Below are positions 8,296 to 20,713 of a stretch of 64,000 nt of DNA, piece by piece. The notes under the pieces are model-generated. The model was not told where the DNA came from. It saw only the letters and a program-made list of their open reading frames with translations, and ran no database searches. This stretch comes from an uncultured Paracoccaceae bacterium (lineage in GTDB: Bacteria > Pseudomonadota > Alphaproteobacteria > Rhodobacterales > Rhodobacteraceae), in the NCBI GenBank assembly GCA_947489325.1, contig CANLDA010000009.1, positions 1-64,000 on the forward strand, read 5' to 3'. Each line of letters opens with the position of its first letter. Position 1 is the first letter of the stretch. Both the position numbers and the translations under genes were made by a program.

Positions 8296-9639
8296 ATGAA
8301 CTCCCATTATCGTGACACCCGCAAGATCGATCCCACCAAAGGAAATCTGTTGGGCGACAACACCCCAAATGACAATGATCGCGTAGAGATTGGGCCGACA
8401 CAATTGGCATTTCGGGAATGGGAGGCGGCAGGGCTGCAATTGCCCAACCTGCAAAACATGCGCGATTATCGCTGGAAGCGTCTGACAAAATTCATCAATG
8501 ATCGCGGATATGCCGGGTTGCTGGTGTTTGATCCTCTCAACATTCGCTATGCCACCGACAGCACCAATATGCAGCTTTGGAACACGCATAATCCGTTCCG
8601 TGCACTGCTGCTTTGTGCGGATGGGTATATGGTGCTTTGGGATTACAAACAGTCGCCATTCCTCAGCGAATTCAACCCCTTGGTACGCGAACAACGCGCG
8701 GGTGCTGATCTGTTTTACTTTGATCGCGGCGATAAGGTGGATGTGGCCGCGGATGTGTTTTCCAACGAGGTGCGCATCTTGCTGGAAGAGCATTCTGGCA
8801 CCAACAAACGACTGGCCGTGGACAAGGTCATGCTGCACGGCCTGCGCGCGCTTGAGGCACAAGGGTTGGAAATTGTTCCCGGCGAAGAGTTGACCGAAAA
8901 ATGCCGCGCCGTCAAAGGAGCTGACGAAATCCTTGCCATGCGCTGCGCGTCTGAAGCTTGCGAAATTGCCGTGGGAGAAATGGAAAAATTCGCCCGCGAG
9001 ATGATCCCACAGGGTGGGGTTTCCGAGGATGATGTCTGGGCTGTACTGCACGCCGAAAACATCAAACGCGGTGGCGAATGGATCGAAACACGGCTGTTGA
9101 CCTCAGGCGTGCGCACCAATCCGTGGTTTCAGGAATGCGGCCCGCGTATCATTCAGAACAATGAAATCGTTAGCTTTGACACCGATCTGGTGGGCAGTTA
9201 TGGCATCTGTGTCGATATCTCCCGCAGCTGGTGGATTGGCGATGAGAAGCCGCCCGCGGAAATGGTGTATGCCATGCAGCACGGCCATGAACACATTATG
9301 CACAATATGGAAATGCTACGCCCCGGTGTGAATATTCAAGACCTGTCGCGCGGCTGTCATCCATTGGATGAGCAATATCAGAAACAGAAATACGGCTGTA
9401 TGATGCATGGCGTGGGTCTATGCGATGAATGGCCGCTTGTGGCCTATCCTGATCAAATGGTCGAAGGTGCATTTGATTACGAGTTGGAGCCCGGCATGGT
9501 CCTGTGCGTAGAGGCGCTGGTCAGCCCCGAAGGCGGTGATTTTTCGATCAAACTAGAAGATCAGGTGTTGATCACCGAAGACGGATACGAAAACCTGACA
9601 AAATATCCGTTCGATCCCGCACTTATGGGTGAAAGCTGA
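8296..9639 (+). CDS. dddP: DMSP lyase DddP (M24 metallopeptidase fold)
   Basis: This 447-residue enzyme cleaves dimethylsulfoniopropionate to dimethyl sulfide and acrylate. The fold is that of M24 'pita-bread' peptidases, but the protein follows the Roseobacter DddP pattern: a start resembling MNxHYxxTRKIDPxxG, then FDPLNIRYATDSTNMQLWN. All six reported metal ligands fall at the published positions: Asp295, Asp297 and Asp307 in FDTDLVGSYGICVD, His371 in MMHGVG, Glu406 in CVEALV and Glu421 in KLEDQV. It appears monocistronic with a terminator after it. The product feeds DMS release and acrylate catabolism. Confidence in the DddP call, rather than a generic creatinase-like protein, is high. Confidence 0.93.
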   Translation: MNSHYRDTRKIDPTKGNLLGDNTPNDNDRVEIGPTQLAFREWEAAGLQLPNLQNMRDYRWKRLTKFINDRGYAGLLVFDPLNIRYATDSTNMQLWNTHNPFRALLLCADGYMVLWDYKQSPFLSEFNPLVREQRAGADLFYFDRGDKVDVAADVFSNEVRILLEEHSGTNKRLAVDKVMLHGLRALEAQGLEIVPGEELTEKCRAVKGADEILAMRCASEACEIAVGEMEKFAREMIPQGGVSEDDVWAVLHAENIKRGGEWIETRLLTSGVRTNPWFQECGPRIIQNNEIVSFDTDLVGSYGICVDISRSWWIGDEKPPAEMVYAMQHGHEHIMHNMEMLRPGVNIQDLSRGCHPLDEQYQKQKYGCMMHGVGLCDEWPLVAYPDQMVEGAFDYELEPGMVLCVEALVSPEGGDFSIKLEDQVLITEDGYENLTKYPFDPALMGES

Positions 9640-9658
9640 TCCACATCGCAGCGTAATC

Positions 9659-9686
9659 AAAGCCCCGGTCCTGCCGGGGTTTTCTT
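9659..9686 (+). terminator. intrinsic terminator after dddP
   Basis: AAGCCCCGG pairs with CCGGGGTTT around TCCTG, followed by a T-rich run. Confidence 0.8.
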
Positions 9687-9742
9687 TTGAGGGCATGGAA
9701 AGGCCAGCCCCTTAAACTATCTTAGGTGTTCAAAACATATAC

Positions 9743-10669
9743 CTATGGGTCAGTCAGAAACTTTACGTACCGGCGCTGGTGAAGGCGATAGAGCAGAAAC
9801 GCCTTTAGATCTTTGCTGAGGGATGAAAAACGCGGCGATTTCCAAGGTTTATTTGGGCCGGTATAATGTACAATTTTTGGAACAAATCTCCGATTGGGTC
9901 CGTCTTGCTTGCCAATGGTCTGCCAAACCTTACGATACAAACCTGCCCGCCCCCAGATGCAATTCCAACCGGGTTCAAGGAAATGAACGCGCCCCTTCAA
10001 TAGATTATTCAGATAATCTTGATCCATTGAGAACTCAGAAAACGCATAGGAAGCCTCTAAATCGCTAAAGCGTTCGAACAACTGCTCGTCTTCTCGAATC
10101 GCATTATTATCAAGAAGTAGAACACCAGAATTAAAGTAATTATAGACATTTTCCGGAGCCATTATGTTCAGATAATGCTGCAGATGTTGTTCTGCTTTTG
10201 GATTAGTCTCCGCTTTAAGCTGCATCCGAAGAATTTTGATGTCACGCACGGCGGCAACTGGCTTGCCGTTCATGTCCAATTCAAAAAGCGGCGCAACATC
10301 CCCGGTCACCATGATATCGCCATCAAGATACAGAAGGCGTCCGTCAACCAACTGCGGCAAAAGTAGGCGCCCAAGAGCAGGTATCGTGAGATGCCTTTTG
10401 GACGCGCCTCCTACTCCTTGCAACATGTCAGCGGTTAATTCATGTTCTACAAGATGTGCATTCGGCAACGCGTCAAACGTTGTCCTTATTGAATTGAGCG
10501 CCTTATCCGTCAAACGATAGCCCATGAAATGTACAGTGACGGGCCGGCTGCAATTTTGAACGGTGGCGCAAGCGGCAATCAAGGTTGGCCGCAACATACC
10601 CATATCAGTGACAAATGCCACCTGAACCGGATGTACAAGAGATTGCAGATGATCATTGTTTTGAGACAT
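9743..10669 (-). CDS. glycosyltransferase family 8 protein
   Basis: About 308 residues, resembling LgtC-like retaining galactosyl- or glucosyltransferases acting on lipopolysaccharide or other cell-surface glycans. It shows the opening strand VQVAFVTDMGML, the metal-binding DxD motif in LLYLDGDIMV, FNSGVLLLD, SMDQDYLNN, and the C-terminal HYTGPNKPWK typical of the family. The start is uncertain: ATG 10669 is used, and ATG 10681 or a longer form from 10813 is possible. It is a single minus-strand gene between dddP and the thiamine operon. Donor and acceptor sugars cannot be told from sequence. Confidence 0.8.
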   Translation of the reverse strand: MSQNNDHLQSLVHPVQVAFVTDMGMLRPTLIAACATVQNCSRPVTVHFMGYRLTDKALNSIRTTFDALPNAHLVEHELTADMLQGVGGASKRHLTIPALGRLLLPQLVDGRLLYLDGDIMVTGDVAPLFELDMNGKPVAAVRDIKILRMQLKAETNPKAEQHLQHYLNIMAPENVYNYFNSGVLLLDNNAIREDEQLFERFSDLEASYAFSEFSMDQDYLNNLLKGRVHFLEPGWNCIWGRAGLYRKVWQTIGKQDGPNRRFVPKIVHYTGPNKPWKSPRFSSLSKDLKAFLLYRLHQRRYVKFLTDP

Positions 10670-10914
10670 GCGGTCTAACATCTTCCTATCCGGAGACTGT
10701 AATCGGTAATATATCTGCTGCGCGTGCTGTCTTGTGCCTTCCAAAAAAGCATTTCTGGCGCCGAACCGATGGCTGAAACATGTAAGTCCACCAGAATGCA
10801 CTAAGCATACCAATGGCTTGATCTCCTACATTTTGCGAGAAATTAACCTTTTTCGCAAGAGTTTAGAGATCACTCCATTTTTATCACATTGGGGAAAGAA
10901 AGTGAGGGAAGATC

Positions 10915-11034
10915 ATGAAGAGCCTCTTTTTCACAGCCGCGTCCAGTCACGTGTTCACCTCCCATTTCCACACCCTCCCCATGGCCTATGCGCACCTCTC
11001 AACTGGTCTGATGATTGAACAAACCGTCGCTTGA
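10915..11034 (+). CDS. possible small protein (39 residues) upstream of thi riboswitch
   Basis: A 39-codon frame begins at ATG 10915 after a good ribosome site (GAGGGAAGATC) and ends at TGA 11032-11034, about 35 bp before the TPP aptamer. The start is MKSLFFTAAS; there is no clear transmembrane or known motif, and histidine is frequent. It could be a leader peptide or a chance frame in the thi promoter region. The remainder of 10682-11067 holds no gene that I can support. Confidence 0.25.
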   Translation: MKSLFFTAASSHVFTSHFHTLPMAYAHLSTGLMIEQTVA

Positions 11035-11067
11035 CGGCACGCCTGCGCCCGGGTTAGGCAAGGGGCA

Positions 11068-14058
<2,991 letters not shown>

Positions 14059-14227
14059 GGTCACGGCCTCCACCCTTGGTGCAGCTTTGCCTGAACTGGG
14101 CTTTACCAGCGCGGCCATTGCCACGGCATTGAACGGCAGTTTTGTGTCCAAGGAAACTCGCGACACAACCTCATTAACCGAAGGGGACCGCCTAGAAATT
14201 CTCGCCCCAATGCAGGGAGGCTAATAG

Positions 14228-14995
14228 ATGCGGCTTTACGGTATAGATGTCACATCGCGCCTTTTGCTTGGCACCGCGCAATACCCTTCGCCGGCCATAC
14301 TGGCCGATGCAATCCGCGCCTGTGACACGCAGATCATCACAGTATCGCTACGCCGAGAAACCGCAGATGGTACGGGTGCCGGGTTCTGGGACACTTTGCG
14401 CGAAACCGGCACATATATCCTGCCCAACACTGCCGGATGCCATTCTGTCCAAGAGGCCGTCACCACCGCCCATATGGCGCGAGAGGTGCTTGGCACCGAT
14501 TGGATCAAGCTGGAGGTGATCGGCCACTCCGACACCCTGCAACCTGATGTCTTTGGCCTGGTCGAAGCGGCGCGCATTCTGTGCGACGACGGGTTTCAGG
14601 TCTTTCCATATACCACCGATGATCTGGTGGTGGGCGAACGCCTGCTGGATGCAGGCTGCGAGGTGTTGATGCCATGGGGTGCGCCGATTGGTTCAGGCCA
14701 GGGATTGCGCAATCCCGACGCGTTGCGCAGCATGCGCGCGCATTTCCCGGATGTGCCGCTGATTGTGGATGCAGGCATTGGCCGCCCCTCTGATGCTGCA
14801 AAGGCGATGGAGCTGGGCATGGATGCCGTATTGCTGAACACAGCCGTGGCCAAGGCGGGCGATCCGGCTGAAATGGCACGCGCCATGACACTGGCTATCG
14901 ACGCCGGTCGCGCAGGATACCTTGCCGACCCAATAGAGCCGCGCGACATGGCCGTGCCCTCTACCCCTCTTCTTGGATTGGCGGAGCTTGCTTGA
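14228..14995 (+). CDS. thiG: thiazole synthase ThiG
   Basis: A 255-residue TIM-barrel enzyme that joins deoxyxylulose phosphate, dehydroglycine and ThiS-bound sulfur into the thiazole phosphate. [16 protein letters not shown], the Schiff-base lysine region WIKLEVIGH, and [20 protein letters not shown] are clear. The stop overlaps the thiE start by one base. It is the fourth gene of the operon. Confidence 0.96.
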   Translation: MRLYGIDVTSRLLLGTAQYPSPAILADAIRACDTQIITVSLRRETADGTGAGFWDTLRETGTYILPNTAGCHSVQEAVTTAHMAREVLGTDWIKLEVIGHSDTLQPDVFGLVEAARILCDDGFQVFPYTTDDLVVGERLLDAGCEVLMPWGAPIGSGQGLRNPDALRSMRAHFPDVPLIVDAGIGRPSDAAKAMELGMDAVLLNTAVAKAGDPAEMARAMTLAIDAGRAGYLADPIEPRDMAVPSTPLLGLAELA

Positions 14996-15588
14996 TGGAA
15001 AAGTTTTATCTGATTGTCGGCTCTGTCAGCCGTCTTGAATTATTGGTGCCCCACGGGGTGAAACTGGTGCAACTGCGTATCAAGGATGAACCGGAACACG
15101 AGGTGCGCCGCCAAATCGCACGCGCACGGGACTTCTGTGCGGTGCACGCAGCACAGCTGGTGGTCAATGATTACTGGAAAATAGCCTTGGACATGCGCTG
15201 CAACTTTGTTCATCTGGGCCAAGAAGATATGGACAGCGCCGATTTTACCGCCCTGCGTCGAGCCGGGGTGCGGTTTGGCCTGTCCACCCACGACGAGACC
15301 GAGTTGGAGCGCGCCTTGTCCCATGATCCTGCCTATGTGGCACTGGGGCCTGTTTACCCGACTTTGCTGAAAAAGATGAAATGGGGGTCGCAGGGGCTGG
15401 ATCGTGTACGCGATTGGAAGAAACGCGCGGGTAAAACACCGCTTGTCGCCATTGGAGGCATGACACCGGACCGCGTGCCTGATGTATTGGCTGCCGGGGC
15501 TGACAGCGTGGCCGTGGTCACCGACATCCAACAAGCCCAAGACCCCGAAGCACGCACACGCGAATGGTTAAGCATATGCGCGACATAA
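14995..15588 (+). CDS. thiE: thiamine phosphate synthase ThiE
   Basis: A 197-residue enzyme joining HMP pyrophosphate and thiazole phosphate into thiamine phosphate. It shows LVQLRIKD, LVVNDYW, FVHLGQEDM and ALGPVYPT, then the phosphate-binding VAIGGMTPDRV near the end. I use ATG 14995 (TGATG overlap with thiG) rather than the TTG one codon upstream. It overlaps the start of thiF. Confidence 0.92.
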   Translation: MEKFYLIVGSVSRLELLVPHGVKLVQLRIKDEPEHEVRRQIARARDFCAVHAAQLVVNDYWKIALDMRCNFVHLGQEDMDSADFTALRRAGVRFGLSTHDETELERALSHDPAYVALGPVYPTLLKKMKWGSQGLDRVRDWKKRAGKTPLVAIGGMTPDRVPDVLAAGADSVAVVTDIQQAQDPEARTREWLSICAT

Positions 15589-16547
15589 GCCGATACGCCC
15601 GTCAGATCGCCTTGCCCGAAGTTGGACCAAACGGACAGGCACGCCTGAGCAAAGCCCATGTTCTGGTGGTGGGGGCTGGTGGTCTGGGCTGTCCTGTCCT
15701 GCAATATCTGGCAGGGGCTGGTGTTGGCACGCTGACAGTGATTGACCCCGATCACGTCGAAGAAAGCAACCTACACCGACAGCCGCTTTATACCATGCAG
15801 GATCTGGGTCGCCCAAAGGTCGCTGCGGCCGCACACCGACTGATGAACACCAACCCCGAGGTCGAAGTCATCCCCTTGATGACCCGCCTCACCCCAGCAA
15901 ACGCAGCAGACATGGTCAGCCGCGCAGATATAGTGATTGATGCCGCCGACAGCTTTGCAGTGTCCTATATTCTGTCTGACACTTGCCTAAGCCAACACAC
16001 ACCACTGGTTTCAGCCAGCGCCCTTGGGCAGTCCGGCTATGTCGGGGCTTTTTGCGACCGCGCGCCATCTTTGAGAGCAGTTTTTCCTGATCTTCCCGAA
16101 CAGGCCGCCACCTGCACAAGCGCTGGCGTTTTGGGGCCGCTTGTTGGGATGATCGGCTCATTACAAGCCCATATTGCATTGCAACTTTTGCTGGATCACA
16201 TCCCATCACCACTTGGCACTTTGCTCAGCATGGATTTGGCCAGCCTGCGCCTCAGCCGTATCGATTTTTCCTCAGCAACGGAGCCTGCGCAGATCTTTCC
16301 GTTTCTTGCCGTGCATGATTTGCAGACCACTGATCTTATCATCGAGCTGCGCAATGCTGATGAGGCCCCGCGCCCTGCAAACCCGGATGCCCGGCGCTTG
16401 TCTATCAGCGACCTTCCGCAAATTTCACCATCAGACAGACGTGTTGTGCTGTGTTGCACCAGTGGCTTGCGCGCGTGGCGTGCGGCGCGTCACATGCAGG
16501 CCAACGGGCATTACGACATTGCCCTGTTTGCAGCAGGGGCTGCATAA
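15576..16547 (+). CDS. thiF: ThiF/MoeB-type adenylyltransferase with C-terminal rhodanese-like end
   Basis: A 323-residue E1-like enzyme that should adenylate the ThiS C-terminus. It has the Rossmann loop VLVVGAGGLGCPV, the arginine-finger region ESNLHRQ, the substrate strand DIVIDAADSFAVSY, and the CTSAGVLGP stretch equivalent to the conserved cysteine region. The last 35 residues, VVLCCTSGLRAWRAARHMQ and onward, resemble the active-site loop of rhodaneses (C-x-S-G-x-R), so adenylation and sulfur handling may be fused, although the rhodanese domain is short. An earlier in-frame ATG lies at 15564. It is the sixth gene of the operon. Confidence 0.87.
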   Translation: MRDISRYARQIALPEVGPNGQARLSKAHVLVVGAGGLGCPVLQYLAGAGVGTLTVIDPDHVEESNLHRQPLYTMQDLGRPKVAAAAHRLMNTNPEVEVIPLMTRLTPANAADMVSRADIVIDAADSFAVSYILSDTCLSQHTPLVSASALGQSGYVGAFCDRAPSLRAVFPDLPEQAATCTSAGVLGPLVGMIGSLQAHIALQLLLDHIPSPLGTLLSMDLASLRLSRIDFSSATEPAQIFPFLAVHDLQTTDLIIELRNADEAPRPANPDARRLSISDLPQISPSDRRVVLCCTSGLRAWRAARHMQANGHYDIALFAAGAA

Positions 16548-17284
16548 TGGCGCAGATCATGGTCGTTGCAGGCACCGACAGCAGCGGCGGTGCGGGCCTG
16601 ACACGCGACACGGCCACCGCGCAAAGCCTGGGTTTGGGCGTTAAGCCGGTCGTCACGGCCGTGACGACACAAACCAATGCCAGACTTCACGACATCCATA
16701 TTGTGCCCACAGAAACCATTGCCAGTCAGATGGTCTCCGGCCTGTCAGATACCCCACCTGATGCCGTAAAAATAGGACTGTTGGGAAATGCACAGACCTG
16801 CGCAGCAGTGGCGCAAGTCTTGTCCCGATATGGCCAGCCCACAGTGTGTGATCCGGTTTTAAAATCCAGCTCTGGTGGGGCATTGATGGCCAAAGAGGGT
16901 TTGGCACCGATTTTTGCGCAGATTGACCTGTTGACCCCAAATTTGGAGGAAGCCGCGCAACTTACGCAAACGCCCAAGGCAATAATCGCAACAGATATCG
17001 CCCGACAGGCAGGAATTCTGCGGCAAAGGTATGGGTTTGCGGCTGTTTTAATCAAAGGTGGCCACGGAAGTGGCGAAGTTTGCACTGATCATCTGTTTGA
17101 TGACGCAGGGTGTATTGCCTTTTCCCATCCACGTCTGCCCAAGGGAAAACGCGGCACAGGTTGCACGCTTTCCACGGCAATTGCCTGTTATCTCGCTCAA
17201 GGACATCCTCTGCGTGCGGCCTGTGATCAAGCAATCAAATACGTTCATCGCTGGTTGCACGCGCCTTCGGTAACCATACGGTAA
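16547..17284 (+). CDS. thiD: hydroxymethylpyrimidine/phosphomethylpyrimidine kinase ThiD
   Basis: A 245-residue ribokinase-like enzyme making HMP pyrophosphate, the partner substrate for ThiE. It shows VVAGTDSSGGAG at the N-terminus, VCDPVLKSSSGG, LTPNLEEAA, IKGGHG, and the catalytic GTGCTLSTAIAC. The start shares one base with the thiF stop (TAATG). It is the last gene of thiCOSGEFD. Confidence 0.95.
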   Translation: MAQIMVVAGTDSSGGAGLTRDTATAQSLGLGVKPVVTAVTTQTNARLHDIHIVPTETIASQMVSGLSDTPPDAVKIGLLGNAQTCAAVAQVLSRYGQPTVCDPVLKSSSGGALMAKEGLAPIFAQIDLLTPNLEEAAQLTQTPKAIIATDIARQAGILRQRYGFAAVLIKGGHGSGEVCTDHLFDDAGCIAFSHPRLPKGKRGTGCTLSTAIACYLAQGHPLRAACDQAIKYVHRWLHAPSVTIR

Positions 17285-17399
17285 CATTCCCCCAAAAAGC
17301 ATCGCATTTGGTCACCATCCCGTGACCCGGTGTCTCATGGTCTTGGCCAATGGGTTTCTTTCTCCCAGATTAGACGCCACGACGATTGAGGATTCTCAG

Positions 17400-18611
17400 A
17401 TGCCCACTGAACGTATTACTTTTGCCGGCCATGACGGCGACACTTTGGCAGCCCGACTGGATTTGCCGGATGGCCCTGTACTGGCCACCGCGCTTTTTGC
17501 GCATTGTTTTACCTGCACCAAAGACATTCCCGCTGCGCGTCGCATTGCTGGGCGTCTGGCCGCGATGGGCATTGCGGTCATGCGGTTTGATTTCACCGGG
17601 CTGGGCCATTCCGCCGGAGAGTTTGCCAATACAACGTTTTCGTCCAATGTGGCCGACCTGCGTATCGCATCGGAGTATTTGGCGTCACGCAATATGGCCC
17701 CAGCCATGCTGATTGGCCATTCACTGGGTGGTGCTGCGGTCTTGCGCGCGGCTGGTGATATCGCCTCGGTCCGTGCTGTTGTCACCCTTGGCGCACCTTA
17801 TGATCCCGAACACGTGACCCACAATTTTGCAGGTGCGTTGGAAACCATCGCCGCAGAGGGTGAGGCAGACGTATCCCTTGGTGGGCGACCTTTCCGTATT
17901 AAACGCGAATTTGTCGAAGATGTTGCGGCCAACAACCTGGCCCCAGCCATTGCGAACCTCAAACGCGCGCTTTTGGTGATGCATGCGCCACAAGATACAA
18001 CGGTGGGTATCGAAAACGCCGCCAGTATATTTGCCGCCGCCAAACACCCCAAAAGCTTTGTCACATTGGACAATGCTGATCATCTGATCACCAATCAGGA
18101 TGATGCTGAATACGCCGCCGAGGTGATCACCGCATGGTCTGCACGCTATCTTGATCTGCGCCCCCCCGCGCCGCCAATTGGCGCACCCGAAGGTATCGTG
18201 CGCGTATCAGAGGCCGATTCAAACGGGTTCTTGCAAGATATCAATGCAGGTCCGTTCCATCACGCCCTTGCGGATGAGCCATTGGCCTATGGTGGTACCA
18301 ACAAGGGCATGTCGCCTTATGGGTTTCTGTCTTCTGGCCTTGGGGCCTGTACCTCTATGACCATCCGCATGTATGCCCGTCGCAAAGGCTGGCCGCTGAC
18401 CCACGTCTATGTCGATGTGTGCCACAACAAGGTACACGCACAGGATGCCGAAACCGGCAGTGGCGAGAAAATCGACGGGTTCCGTCGTAAAATCCATCTG
18501 GAAGGCCCACTCAGCGACGAGCAACGCCAACGCCTGCTGGAGATCGCCGATAAATGCCCCGTGCACCGCACGCTGGAACGTGCAAGTACGGTCGAAACGG
18601 TTTTGGTGTAA
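17400..18611 (+). CDS. alpha/beta hydrolase fused to OsmC-family domain
   Basis: A 403-residue bifunctional protein. Residues 1 to about 255 form an alpha/beta hydrolase with the nucleophile elbow GHSLGG and a late Asp/His pair (APQDTTVG, DNADHL). Residues from about 270 form an OsmC/Ohr-like domain with the two redox cysteines in GLGACTSMTIRMYA and DKCPVHRTLE. OsmC relatives reduce organic hydroperoxides, so the fusion suggests de-esterification and reduction of acyl or lipid peroxides; this is family-based inference. Start ATG 17400 (MPTERITFAG) fits the domain edge; the upstream extension looks noncoding. It appears to be a single gene. Confidence 0.87.
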   Translation: MPTERITFAGHDGDTLAARLDLPDGPVLATALFAHCFTCTKDIPAARRIAGRLAAMGIAVMRFDFTGLGHSAGEFANTTFSSNVADLRIASEYLASRNMAPAMLIGHSLGGAAVLRAAGDIASVRAVVTLGAPYDPEHVTHNFAGALETIAAEGEADVSLGGRPFRIKREFVEDVAANNLAPAIANLKRALLVMHAPQDTTVGIENAASIFAAAKHPKSFVTLDNADHLITNQDDAEYAAEVITAWSARYLDLRPPAPPIGAPEGIVRVSEADSNGFLQDINAGPFHHALADEPLAYGGTNKGMSPYGFLSSGLGACTSMTIRMYARRKGWPLTHVYVDVCHNKVHAQDAETGSGEKIDGFRRKIHLEGPLSDEQRQRLLEIADKCPVHRTLERASTVETVLV

Positions 18612-18696
18612 GGCGGGCGACAGTTCATACCTGTCATACGTCCGGATCAAAGGTGCCCTGCACCGCCGGGCGTCGCAGGACCACACGACAGAGGTT

Positions 18697-19056
18697 TTAG
18701 TTGCCGGCCTTCAACTGCCCGTCCGTCGCATCCCCAGACTCGCCCACAAACCGCACCTCGTGGGGGCGCGTCAAAACGTCATAGCAGGCCCAGCCGTCTG
18801 CGGGGGGCCATTGGCTGCAATATTGGTCGGCGCGCACCTCCCAATAGCCCCAGCTTTCCCGACCATGGGTATAGGATGTTCTGCCAGAGGCGTAAAAATG
18901 TTGTGTCGCAGTGGGATAGGTGACGGTTTTATCTATCAAAAGCACCGTGATCGCGGCACCTTCAAGGGGTGTCCATGCCTCCTCTGACCAAGCCCCAGCG
19001 GCACTGAACACCACAAAAGTCGCCGTTAGCGCCCGTAATCCCCTTAAAACACGCAT
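18697..19056 (-). CDS. hypothetical secreted protein
   Basis: 119 residues with a signal peptide (MRVLRGLRALTATFVVFSAAGAWS). The mature part contains LIDKTVTY, a run of aromatic residues, the phrase GYWEVRADQYCSQWPPADGWACYDV with two cysteines that could pair, and an acidic-neutral tail. The pattern WxVRxDxYCSQWPP...CY recalls small periplasmic proteins common in Rhodobacterales, but I cannot name the family. Start ATG 19056 is chosen for the signal peptide. It is divergent from purB. Confidence 0.55.
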   Translation of the reverse strand: MRVLRGLRALTATFVVFSAAGAWSEEAWTPLEGAAITVLLIDKTVTYPTATQHFYASGRTSYTHGRESWGYWEVRADQYCSQWPPADGWACYDVLTRPHEVRFVGESGDATDGQLKAGN

Positions 19057-19139
19057 ATCCCATACGCTCCTTGCTTGTCGTTGCGCTCTGCACAGTCTAA
19101 ACCGCGCCCAAAGCCCTATCACATACACAAGGTCGTGAC

Positions 19140-20444
19140 ATGATCCCTCGCTATTCCCGCCCAGACATGGTGGCCATCTGGTCACCAGAAACCAAATTCC
19201 GCATCTGGTACGAAATCGAAGCCCACGCCTGTGATGCAATGGCCGATCTTGGTGTGATCCCGCGTGAAAACGCCGATGCCGTCTGGAAAGCAAAAGACGT
19301 AGAATTTGATGTGGCACGCATTGACGAAATCGAGGCCGTTACCAAGCATGATGTCATCGCCTTTCTGACCCATTTGGCAGAACATGTCGGCAGCGACGAG
19401 GCGCGCTTTGTGCATCAAGGCATGACCTCGTCTGACGTGCTGGACACCTGCCTGAACGTGCAGCTGGTCCGTGCTGCCGATCTGCTGCTGGCTGGCATGG
19501 ATCGCACATTGGCCGCGCTGAAAACCCGCGCACATGAACATAAGAACACCGTGCGCGTTGGCCGCAGCCATGGCATCCACGCCGAACCCACCACCATGGG
19601 CCTCACATTCGCGCGTTTTTACGCCGAGATGGATCGCAACAAGAACCGTCTGGAAAAGGCGCGTTGGGAAATTGCCACCGGGGCCATCTCTGGTGCGGTC
19701 GGCACATTTGCCAATATCGACCCCGCCGTAGAAGAGCACGTCTGCGAAAAGCTTGGCCTGCGTCCAGAGCCGATTTCCACACAGGTTATCCCGCGCGACC
19801 GTCACGCCATGTTCTTTGCAACACTGGGTGTGATTGCAAGCTCGATCGAAAACATTGCCGTGGAAATCCGCCACATGCAGCGCACCGAAGTTCTGGAGGG
19901 CGCAGAATTCTTCTCAATGGGCCAAAAAGGCTCTTCTGCGATGCCGCACAAAAAGAACCCGGTTCTGACCGAAAACCTGACAGGTCTGGCCCGTCTGGTG
20001 CGTATGGCGGTTGTTCCGGCAATGGAAAACGTGGCCCTGTGGCACGAGCGCGACATTTCACACAGCTCTGTTGAGCGCGCGATTGGCCCTGACGCGACCA
20101 TCACGCTTGATTTTGCTCTGCACCGTCTGGCCGGTGTTGTTGAAAAGATGTTGATCTTCCCTGACAACATGCTGGACAACATGAACAAGTTCCCCGGTCT
20201 TGTGATGTCACAACGCGTGTTGTTGGCCCTGACACAGGCTGGCGTAAGCCGCGAAGACGCCTATTCCATGGTGCAACGCAACGCGCTGAAAGTCTGGGAA
20301 GAGCGTCTTGATTTCCGTGAATTGCTGCTGGCAGATGCCGATGTGGTTGCTGCCCTTGGCGAAGACGGCGTTAATCAAAAGTTCGACATGGACTACCACA
20401 CCAAACACGTCGACACGATTTTCCGCCGGGTGTTTGGCGACTGA
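19140..20444 (+). CDS. purB: adenylosuccinate lyase
   Basis: A 434-residue fumarase/aspartase-fold enzyme that removes fumarate from SAICAR and adenylosuccinate in purine synthesis. It opens with MIPRYSRPDMVAIWSPETKF. HQGMTSSDVLDT, GRSHGIHAEPTT and the superfamily signature GSSAMPHKKNP are all present. It stands alone, with a terminator downstream. A second purine gene, guaA, lies 18 kb away. Confidence 0.97.
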   Translation: MIPRYSRPDMVAIWSPETKFRIWYEIEAHACDAMADLGVIPRENADAVWKAKDVEFDVARIDEIEAVTKHDVIAFLTHLAEHVGSDEARFVHQGMTSSDVLDTCLNVQLVRAADLLLAGMDRTLAALKTRAHEHKNTVRVGRSHGIHAEPTTMGLTFARFYAEMDRNKNRLEKARWEIATGAISGAVGTFANIDPAVEEHVCEKLGLRPEPISTQVIPRDRHAMFFATLGVIASSIENIAVEIRHMQRTEVLEGAEFFSMGQKGSSAMPHKKNPVLTENLTGLARLVRMAVVPAMENVALWHERDISHSSVERAIGPDATITLDFALHRLAGVVEKMLIFPDNMLDNMNKFPGLVMSQRVLLALTQAGVSREDAYSMVQRNALKVWEERLDFRELLLADADVVAALGEDGVNQKFDMDYHTKHVDTIFRRVFGD

Positions 20445-20471
20445 TCTTTCGTCATTATTTTTGCAAACTTC

Positions 20472-20507
20472 AAAGCCGGGAACGTTCATGCGTTTCCGGC
20501 TTTTTGG
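20472..20507 (+). terminator. intrinsic terminator after purB
   Basis: AAAGCCGGGAACG pairs with CGTTTCCGGCTTT around TTCATG and ends in TTTTT. Confidence 0.85.
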
Positions 20508-20554
20508 TATCTCGTCACTTTTGTGATACCCTGCCCATGAACAGGAGACATATC

Positions 20555-20713
20555 ATGCGTAAAACATTCATCCTGACAGCTTTGGCTGGTATCATAATTT
20601 CTGGCTTTGCAAGCGCTTGTCAAAATCACAGCGACCAGCAGGTCATGTCCTGCGTACCCGGAACCATATGGGATGCTTCATCTGCAAGCTGTGTGGCACA
20701 GCCCAGCGGATAA
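20555..20713 (+). CDS. small exported protein with Cys-Trp-Cys motif
   Basis: 52 residues, starting at ATG 20555 after AGGAGACATATC. A hydrophobic signal segment (MRKTFILTALAGIIISGF) leads to ASAC, a weak lipobox-like site, so it may be a small lipoprotein or a secreted peptide. The mature end contains CVPGTIWDASSASC, which has the same C-x3-[GT]-x-W-[DN]-x(4-6)-C layout as the next gene. No function is known. Confidence 0.6.
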   Translation: MRKTFILTALAGIIISGFASACQNHSDQQVMSCVPGTIWDASSASCVAQPSG

